A program made the position numbers and the translations under genes. A stretch of DNA of 64,000 nucleotides from Scortum barcoo. Lineage: Eukaryota > Chordata > Actinopteri > Centrarchiformes > Terapontidae. Below are positions 1 to 9,400 of the stretch, in pieces (the stretch's first letter is position 1; each line of letters starts with the position of its first letter). The notes beneath the pieces are model-generated. The model saw only the letters and a list, made by a program, of their open reading frames with translations, did no database searches and had not been told where the DNA came from. Where the stretch lies: NCBI GenBank assembly GCA_023238725.1, contig CM041538.1, positions 13,762,880 through 13,826,879 on the forward strand, written 5' to 3'.

Positions 1-400
1 TACATTTTTAGAAATCAGCAAGTATTTCAGTATTTTCCTCTGATAAGGAATTTATTATCGCTGTCACTGAATATAATTGTGTAGAAGAAGAAAGAGGTTA
101 ATACAGTCATTTAACTTGAATGAATCTTACCACTCTTACCTCTTTCTTTTAAAGTTGACCTGTATAACTCTGGTTGCACTTAAACTTCTGTACCCAACTT
201 CACCTCTAGAAAACATTAATTGAATGAATACTTCAGATTTATTTTTACCACAGTTTTACTGTATTTTAACGTGCTCTAAAATGAGCTCTCTCTCTCGGCA
301 TTGCCATCATCTACACTAACATGAAGTCAAAGCGATTTATTTCGGCGGCATCACTGGCACCTGCATGTGACTCTTGTTTATTCGTGTGATCTTCTTTCAG

Positions 401-452
401 GCGTTGGTTCTCCATCCAGAACAATCAGCTAGTTTACCAGAAGAAATTTAAG
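401..452 (+). CDS. acap2: acap2 exon, PH domain strands 1-2
   Basis: Begins after a ttctttcag acceptor and ends at AAG|gtatga. It encodes RWFSIQNNQLVYQKKFK, the conserved start of the ACAP2 PH domain, which binds phosphoinositides. The first base completes an Arg codon begun in an exon to the left of the window. Confidence 0.93.
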
Positions 453-3400
453 GTATGACAAGTGACTCCCCACACATTGACCACAATCAAATATGCACGT
501 GTTTGACTCCCAGCACTAATAACCCCTCTTTGTATCTTTAACAGGACTTGTTACCTTCATTTAAAAGCTGTAATAACTGTAATAAGACAAACTGCAGCTG
601 TACGAGAAGATGTTTTTTTTTTTTTAACCTTTAAGTTTACACACATTTATCATCCATGTCAACATATACAAATTTATGTACATTGTATAACACTGAAGAA
701 ACTGTTTTGTGTCAACAGCTTGTGGCTTTGTTGCACACACTTGATACACATTTTGCACTAAATGCTAAAGCACATTATGGAAAACATATTCATGCAAATC
801 TGTTGTAGTCAAATATTCAGATTCAGATTCAGATTTCCTTTATTAGTCCCACAGCGGGGAAATTCACAGTGTAACAGCAGCTAAACACAATGGAAAATAA
901 ATAGAGGAAATGCAAGACATAAGGTAAGATAAAAAATAAGAAAAGATATTTAGCATAAAAATCGAAAAAATAAATAATTATAACTTTGAATTATAATTGT
1001 ACCTGTACACAGTACAGAGGCAGGATCTGCCTGAGAATACATATAAGAATATATAATATCTCAGGTAGAAAAAGTGATGACAGTGAAACAGTGCAATGAA
1101 TAGTGAGGTGAAGTGGAGTGTATTGAGCATAGAGTCCAGTTATTAGTAAGTTATTTGTTTATTGTCTGCAGACTAGCGGGCATTTTGTTTGTTGTACAGT
1201 CTGACAGCAGCAGGCAGGAAGGACCTGCGGTACCTCTCCTTCACGCAGCGTGGATGGAAGCAGCCGCTCACTGAAAGGAGCTGCCTCAGAGCTGTCAGAG
1301 TGTCCTGTAGAGGGTGGGACGTGTTGTTTAACAGGGATGACAGCTTAGCCATCATCCTCCCGTTTCCCACCACCTCCACTGAGTCCAGGGGGCATCCCAG
1401 GACAGAGCTGGCCCTCCACACACATTAAATGAATCTGTCTGTCCATTCTCCTCCTGTCCCTGTCCTGTGATGCTGCTGGCCCAGCAGACTATTCCATAAA
1501 AGATGGCTGATGCCACCACAGAGTCATAAAAGGTCCTGAGGAGTGGTCCCTGCACTCCAAAAGACCTCAGCCTCCTGAGCAGGAAATATTGTTGATTAGT
1601 TAGGGTACAGTTGGAAAGTTTATTATTTATGGCCCATTTCCATCCATCCATCCATCTATTTATTTATTTATTTATTTATTTTACTACAATCTGACACCAA
1701 CCCATGATATGGTCACAGAAGTTGACATTTAAATATTTAAATGTAAGTTTTTTAGTGCTTTATATGTTTGTGAATTTATTTTGAATGTTGCAAGGGAGAA
1801 ATGTTGGAAAAGAAGTGAAGCACCATTGCATTGAACATTTTACATGTTCAACTCCTGTACATGCCTGTACATGTGTGTTTGCGTGTTGTATTTAACCAAA
1901 ACCTCTATGCTGTGCTCTCAGGACAACCCTACAGTGGTGGTAGAAGACCTGAGACTATGTACAGTCAAACACTGTGAGGACATAGAGCGTCGCTTCTGTT
2001 TTGAAGTGGTATCACCTACCAAGTAAGTCACTGAAATATCCCTGGTTATATCTCCTATTAGTGTAATGAGCACTGGAATATGGTACTAAAGATGGGAAGG
2101 TGGAGCAACACTGTCGGTTACTATCTCACACACACTCACAAACACATGCACACACAAATTCAGCAGACAGCAGTTGCGTGACGCTTGTGTGTCCCAACAG
2201 GAGCTGTATGATGCAGGCTGACTCAGAGAAGCTGCGACAGGCCTGGATCAAAGCCGTCCAGAACAGCATCGCCACCGCCTTCCGCGACAAGGGAGACGAC
2301 GGCGAGGTAAAAACCAAACACACTGACACTGAGTGGATGGTTGACATACACTTCAGATAAATAAATCCATAAATAAATAACGAGTTGAAACTTTAATTAA
2401 GCTGTGTTTACATATGGAACACAAGTTATATAACACTTGTTTATGTTCTTTTTTTCCCTTGTGTATGGACTGTAGACTGATAAAGTTTAATTTAATTTCA
2501 TCCCAGCTTAATAAATCTTTACCATCCTTCGCTCTCATGCCAGAAGCTGGATAGGAAGTCATCCACGTCAACGGGGAGCCTGGATTCTGGCGGGGAGCCG
2601 AAGGAGAAATCACTGAAAGGAGATAGTGCCCTGCAGAAGGTCCTGGTCATCCCAGGAAATGCCTGCTGCTGCGACTGTGGCCAGCCAGACCCGCGCTGGG
2701 CCAGCATCAATCTGGGCATCACCCTCTGTATACAGTGCTCTGGTATCCACAGGTAAAGTAATATGACTTTTCATAAGCAAATCTATAAAGTAGGTCTTTT
2801 AATATTGAAGTTACAACATTTCAAGAGCAGCAGAGAAGATAAATAACAACATATAAAACTAGAAAGAAAAATCACAAAGGAAGATACAAAATAATCAACT
2901 CTTAAATAAACACCTTTTACATTAAAGTATTGGAAATTTAAAATGTTGTGGAAACTAATAAGTTGAGAGAACTAATATATGCTCTATTTATTTATTTATC
3001 AACCATGTTGATTCTGTTAAAACTAAAATCTATGTGTCCTCAATTATGGAAAAAAATTCCATCAGGGCCATCATGTGAATGTTTTGTTTTTGTTGTTAGT
3101 TTTTTGTATGTGGTGGTCTTCAGGGATTTATGAAATGTAAACCCACCATTATGAAAACCCAGCCTGCGTGGGATGTTTTGATGACCTTTTAAATGAGAGT
3201 GAAACTATTTAATAATCATTCAGCCAACATTTAGTTGAAATAACAGTGTCCAGGTTAATCCCTGTCCTGTCAATAGAAAGCCATAGAAATTCAGGTTATC
3301 TTCCTCACTGCAAGCTAAAACACTAATGGACATTCATTGGGATTTTCCAACTTGAGTGGTCTCATAAATTTATAGGATTAGATTATTAAGTCATATATAT

Positions 3401-6400
3401 CACAGCCCTTTCACAGTTAGAGCATAATCAGTAATGGCATTGTGCTTTTTTAAATGCTTCTTTCATCTGCAGGAGTCTGGGAGTGCATTTCTCTAAGGTT
3501 CGGTCTTTGACTTTAGATACATGGGAGCCAGAACTGCTAAAGGTGAGTGAGAATAAACACCAAGTTCCAACTGATGTTTAACTTCAAGTTCATTCAAGTG
3601 CTGGTAACAAATTAATTTTATGAACATAATAATGAACATACCAAAGCGCACGTGTTATTACTAATTTCATTGTACACGTTTCACAGTTAATGTGCGAACT
3701 AGGAAATGGAGTGATCAACCAGATCTACGAAGCTCGGCGAGAGGAGCTAGGAGCCAGAAAACCACAGCCAGGAGATCCAAGGTACAGGACTGGTAGAAAG
3801 CATGTTTTCAGACCAGAAGATCTACTTTTTAAGGCCTGCAAGACTGTAAATAATTAAATTAATCTGGTGAATAAATAATTGAATGCTTATTATACTTGAT
3901 TAGATAAATTGTAGTAAACATTTCTGAGTGGTATGCTGGCTGTTTAAACCTTATTCACAGACAAAACCTTGTGCTTGTTCCTAACAGACATGAGGTGGAG
4001 GCCTACATCAAAGCCAAATATGTAGACCGCCGGTTTGTACGCCGCCCGTCAGACGAGGAGCTTCGCAACAAAGTGGTTTCTCTGAGCAAACAGGAAAAGA
4101 GGCTGAGCAGCAGCTCCGAGCATCTGCCCCCAAGACCACCGCCACCCACCCCGAAACTCCGACCTGGTTCAAACGCCTCTGGACAGTCAGGTCAGTAGAA
4201 CAAACATGATGTCACCTTCAGCCTAAGAGATTGTGTTTTCTGTAACCTTTCCCTCATCTTTTAACTCCATGAGTGGCAGGTGATTCAAAGAATCACTGAT
4301 TTACAGGAAGATGCTAATCCTGAAATGAATGGTGTCTGGTTGTCACACAAATGATTAGAAATTGTACTTAATTTCATTTGGATGGACGAAAAATCACTAC
4401 TTGGGTTTACCAAGCTGTCTGGACCAAATGTGGTGATGTTTAAACATCAACACCACTTGTACTCTGGGATAAGTCATGATGCATTTTGAAAATAGAGAAA
4501 TTAAGTCATGTGATGAAAGCGTGTGCGTTGTTGGATCAGTAGTTTTTGCCTCTTGTGTTGAGCCCACATCGTTCTGCAATTCACCAAAATATGGATGTTT
4601 ATGGATGAGGAGCAGTGTTTTATGAAGCTGCAGTTTTCTCAGTGTCTTAAATACTTTTTTTTTTTCACAAATTCAAGAGGTCAGTGTCATTTGTGATTGT
4701 GGCCAGCTTTTCTACTGTATGCTTTATGTGATTTTTTTTTTTCGCACTGCCATGGAAAAGTGTCTACCCGTCGGCATACTGTGTGTTCTCTGTGAACAGC
4801 ATATGTCTAAGCCCTCTTTGCCTCCCATTGCTTCTCGTAGTCTGTCTCTTCCAGCGTTGACCGAGCTGATGGTCTAACTCTCTCCTCTTCCTCAATCTCT
4901 TGTTCACACACTCTCTCTCCCTCTCTTTCTTTCTCTCTCTCTCCCTCTCTCTCTATCCTCCCCTGGCTGCTCTGTGCTTCTGGACTAACCCGTGCCCTCA
5001 TCGCCTTCCCTGAACCCCCCCCCTCACCACCACCGTGCTACTCAATTTACACCCTTCGCCCTCCAATTTCCAAACTCCCATTATCCCTAACGTAGCTGTT
5101 GCCAGCGGCTTGGAGGCCCGCCGCGACTCTCTCTTCTGTCCTGACGAGCTTGACTCGCTCTTCTCCTACTTTGACAACTCCTCCAAGCTCAGGAGCAGTA
5201 AGTACTAAACGCTCAGTGTTTCGCTTGCTTCTCCATCCCCTCCACTCATTTTGTATTCATTGCTTTGGGGCTGTGGACTAACAACCCTTCACCCACTCCT
5301 CTGTTCCTCCCTCATCCGGACTTTTCTAACGGACCATCCCGCCATGTTAAGAGCATTGCAGAGTGTACCATGTTTTTTTTTTTTTTTCCCAGGGGTGGGG
5401 AGTGTTTCTCTCACACATGGTTTTGGTCAGCGTCTGGTATTTGCATTTCTTTCTGTCTCATCATTTGTTTGGTATTTAGGGACCTGAAACCTAAGGTGAT
5501 GGTGGGGATCTGTCATCCAGTTCTCTTTCTGTTGAATTCAGCTGGGGACCTGTATATAAACTTCTTGTATAAAATATCAGGACCACCTGCTGTTTCTGGT
5601 AATCACAAGGAAAGAAATTAGTGTCTGTTAAAAACCAGCAGATGTTCAAAAGGGAACACGTGGTTAAGTGTAATGATGTACCAAAATGTTTTCCACCACC
5701 TAAACAAACAGCAGGAAGGTGTTCCTTTTATTTTCTACCCTTAGTCAATGATGTGTGTGTTGCTCCACAAGTACTGATTTAGACCTGTTTTACAGTAAAA
5801 AGTGCAGACAGCGGCATCCAGAACAGTGCCGATGGGAGCAGGGAGATGCTGGCCAACACGCCCTCCAATAACAGCCTGGCAGATGCAGGTAAGACACCAA
5901 CACTTGTACACCCCCGTCAGACACCTTTGACCGCCATAGTAGCCTAGTTAACGAAAACAACATCTTGCACAAGTAGAGAAAAAAGAAACGGCAAGTTAAA
6001 GAGTCACAGCTGCTAACAGTTTGGTTTATTCACAAACTTACAAAACACATAACCATGATAAGTGGTGCTTTCCTCTACGCGACTGCAAAAATTAACAGAG
6101 AAGGACGAGCTCAGGGTCTTCATACAAGCGTGTAGCTACAAGCTACCACTTTGAGACAACTGTGGGCTGATACGCCCCCCCAATTGTTGTAAAACGCCCC
6201 TGCAGAAAACATTCAGGAATAACAACGCACGCACTCGAAATCTACAAAAGGGAAACTGATCACAATGCATATATGAATCAGAATTGAATCTATCTTTGTT
6301 TAAAAAATTATCTTACTAACGGTTTCCACTCGCATGTCTTTCTACCTACGTTTCAGAGGCTGCTGAGTCTCCCCCCATGGCCATCCCCGCCACACTGCCT

Positions 6401-9400
6401 CCTCCGTCACCCTGTAAGGAGGTGGTTTTCTATGAGCCTAAGGAATACAGCCCCGGTCTGCAGCTCTACTGGGCCTCGTGCGCCAAGCAGCCTGCCGGAC
6501 ATGGCGGAGGCACTGGCACACGGAGCCGAGGTCAACTGGGTGAACACGGAGGACGACAAGAGGACGCCACTCATCATGGCGGTGCAGGGGGTGAGCATCG
6601 CTACAGATAATCCAGTCTGCTCAGTATCATTTAGCAAACTGAGGGCGCAGATTAAAAGAAAGGAAATGTATGTTCTTCCTAGACTGTTTAATTTAGTTAG
6701 AATTTAATTTAAATTAACCTGTTGCACATCAATGATATGTCAGTGATGGTCATTCAGATAAGTTGGTATGAAGTTTTCAAGAGTCAACGGTTTAAATAAA
6801 CACAATAACTTGTATATTTTGTCACTGTAAAGTAATACAACGTGTTATATTAATGTTTAATTTTAGGGTTCGCTGGTGACTTGTGAGTTTCTGCTCCAAA
6901 ATGCAGCTAATGTGAACCAGCAGGATGCTCAGGGCCGAGGACCCCTCCACCACGCCACCATGCTGGGACACACGGGGTCTGTCTCTCACATCTCATCATC
7001 ATTACTTCATTGAACTTTTACTCAGAGAATATTGATGGGAAGCAACACAGACAATCTGTTCTTTTCCCCAAAAAATAATGACAAACGTCTCTGTCTGTTT
7101 CAGGCAAGTGTGTTTATTCTTAAAAAGAGGAGCAAATCAAAATGCTGCAGACATCGACGAGAAAACCCCGCTGACAATAGCTGTGGAGGCGGCCAATGCA
7201 GACATTGTCACACTGTGAGTGTTATTATTGGTATTATTATTATTTTCTGTATTTACTCAAAGTTATTCTTAGAGAATTTTTTTCCACACTATTATATATG
7301 ACCAGAAAACAAAATTATTGTCTGCATGGTGCTCTAAAAAACACTGAGCGATGTTTCGTTAAATAAAAAGTCAGAGCTTTAGAAAGTTGTAATTGTTCAA
7401 ATAGATACTTTTTTTTTTTTTTTTTAAATAAGCGATCATTAATTGTAAGCTGGTCTTTGTCACTACTTGACAGGAAACATGCTCATAACACTACCCGACT
7501 GTACATTATCACGTCCACCTTACAGCAGGGTTTTTGTTGTTTTTTTTTGGCAATATCTGTTTCATGATTTAATTACAAGCTAAGAAGAAAACAGCGGATA
7601 AGTGTCTATCAAAATCTTTCCCAGCTTAACTGTCTGCATTAACCAAGGAGTAACAAGTTTTTCCACAAGGGGTCACTAGTTGATCATTTTTAGATCTTTT
7701 ACCCTCTAGATGTTACACACTGGCCTATATAAGTGTTATTTATAAGTATTTCTCTGCAAACAGTTCTTAATGGGCAATAAAACCTACTGTGTTTGTACTT
7801 GGGTTTGATCTTTTAAATCCAGCTTGAACGCTGACACTTGAGTGACATTTGAAAACTTTGATTATTGACTGTGGCTAATCTGTCGCTTCCTGTTCCTTCA
7901 CCTCGCTCTCCAGGTTGCGACTGGCGAAGATGAACGAGGAGATGCGAGAGGCGGAGGGTCCCTACAGCCAGTCAGGTCAATATAACACCAACAGCCCCAC
8001 CGAGATGCAGTACAGGAAGTGCATGCAGGAGTTTATTAGCCTGCAGCTGGATGAAACTTAATAACTGTCTGCTCTGATTAAAACACAGCTAACTGTGAAC
8101 GCAGGCTTATCAGAGGAAATGTATAGCTCAGGTTTCAGAGTTGGGGTCAGTTGGCTGAAAAATCGCAAATCAACACGACAACCTAACCCAGACAATTCAT
8201 TTTCAGTGGTTTGATTACAACTTAAAAACCTTTTTTTTAAATTAAAATCCTCCATGTTAGTGTAGATTTGATCCACCGATTCAACTAAACTGAGTCCAAC
8301 TCTGTCAGTTGTGCTCCTGTGTCCGTGTGTCCTGCTCTACTGTGAGTGCTGCTACCATCCTAACCTCCCAGCTGCTGGGCCGGCTGCACTGCGCTGTGGT
8401 GTAACGTCAGGTGCTATGGACTGTGTCAGTGTGACAGGGTTAAAGCCATCGACCCTGGACATTACTGAGGAGTTTTGTTCCAAAGTGGAACATCTGCATT
8501 TTCAGTGAAGTGACTGTTACTGATGTAAAATTACTGATAGCACAAAATGAAAAGAAACTGTGTCACTTTTTACTAGATAGCGTGCCGTCCTCCCTTTAAG
8601 TTTAGATGAAACAGCTGTTGCGGATTGCCTCTATTTTAGAGGTGTTTAGTGATTTATAGAACGTAATGAGAATTTTTTTAATTAGTGTTATGTCTCTGCT
8701 ATCAGTCGCAGTGTCTTTGCAAAAAAAAAAAAAAAAACACCTACCCAGAAACTGCCGCTAGGATCCAGTGACACTCAGACCTCAACATGACGGCAGTTTT
8801 CACTATCTGGCAATAATCGTGACTTTTGAATGATGATTTTTTAATAATCTGACCAGTCTGGAGAAGGTGTAGTGTGTGTCTAGAAACCACCAAGTTTCTT
8901 TTTAAATTGATCTGTCAGAAGTAATTTATGCACATTCCTATTAATGGTTATGCAACTATTGTACCTTTTTTTGTTTGTTTTTTTCCTCCTGCGATTGTAC
9001 GGTACCCATTTGAAGTCTTAATCATTTTCAAGGCCTGTTTACTTATTTGAACTGTTTGTTGTCCAAACATAATGCATCTTGCTGTTGTGACCTGCCTGGT
9101 TGGGGAAAAAAAGTCTATTTTAGATTTTTTTTTTTTTATAAAGGTTATTCTAGGAACCGCATAATAAGAGTACTTACTATACATGTTGTAAATGATGTGC
9201 TAACGTACATTTCTTCTAGTCTGACAGAATAAGCAGAGTTGCACAGGGGCAAGTGCCGTGAGGAGCTCTGTGTTCATATCCTTGCTTTTCCTTTTTCGAC
9301 TGTGTGGTATTTATTCTCTGTTAGGACAATGTTGTGTCTTGGTTATTAGTTGGTGGAGTTGCTCGCTCTTTGCCCGTAATTGCCGGGAAATCCAGAATTG

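Noticed and set aside
4850..4876. Possible acap2 micro-exon after the acceptor-like ttctcgtag/cttccag
   Set aside because: The frame meets a stop (GTC TAA) within a few codons and lacks any family similarity.
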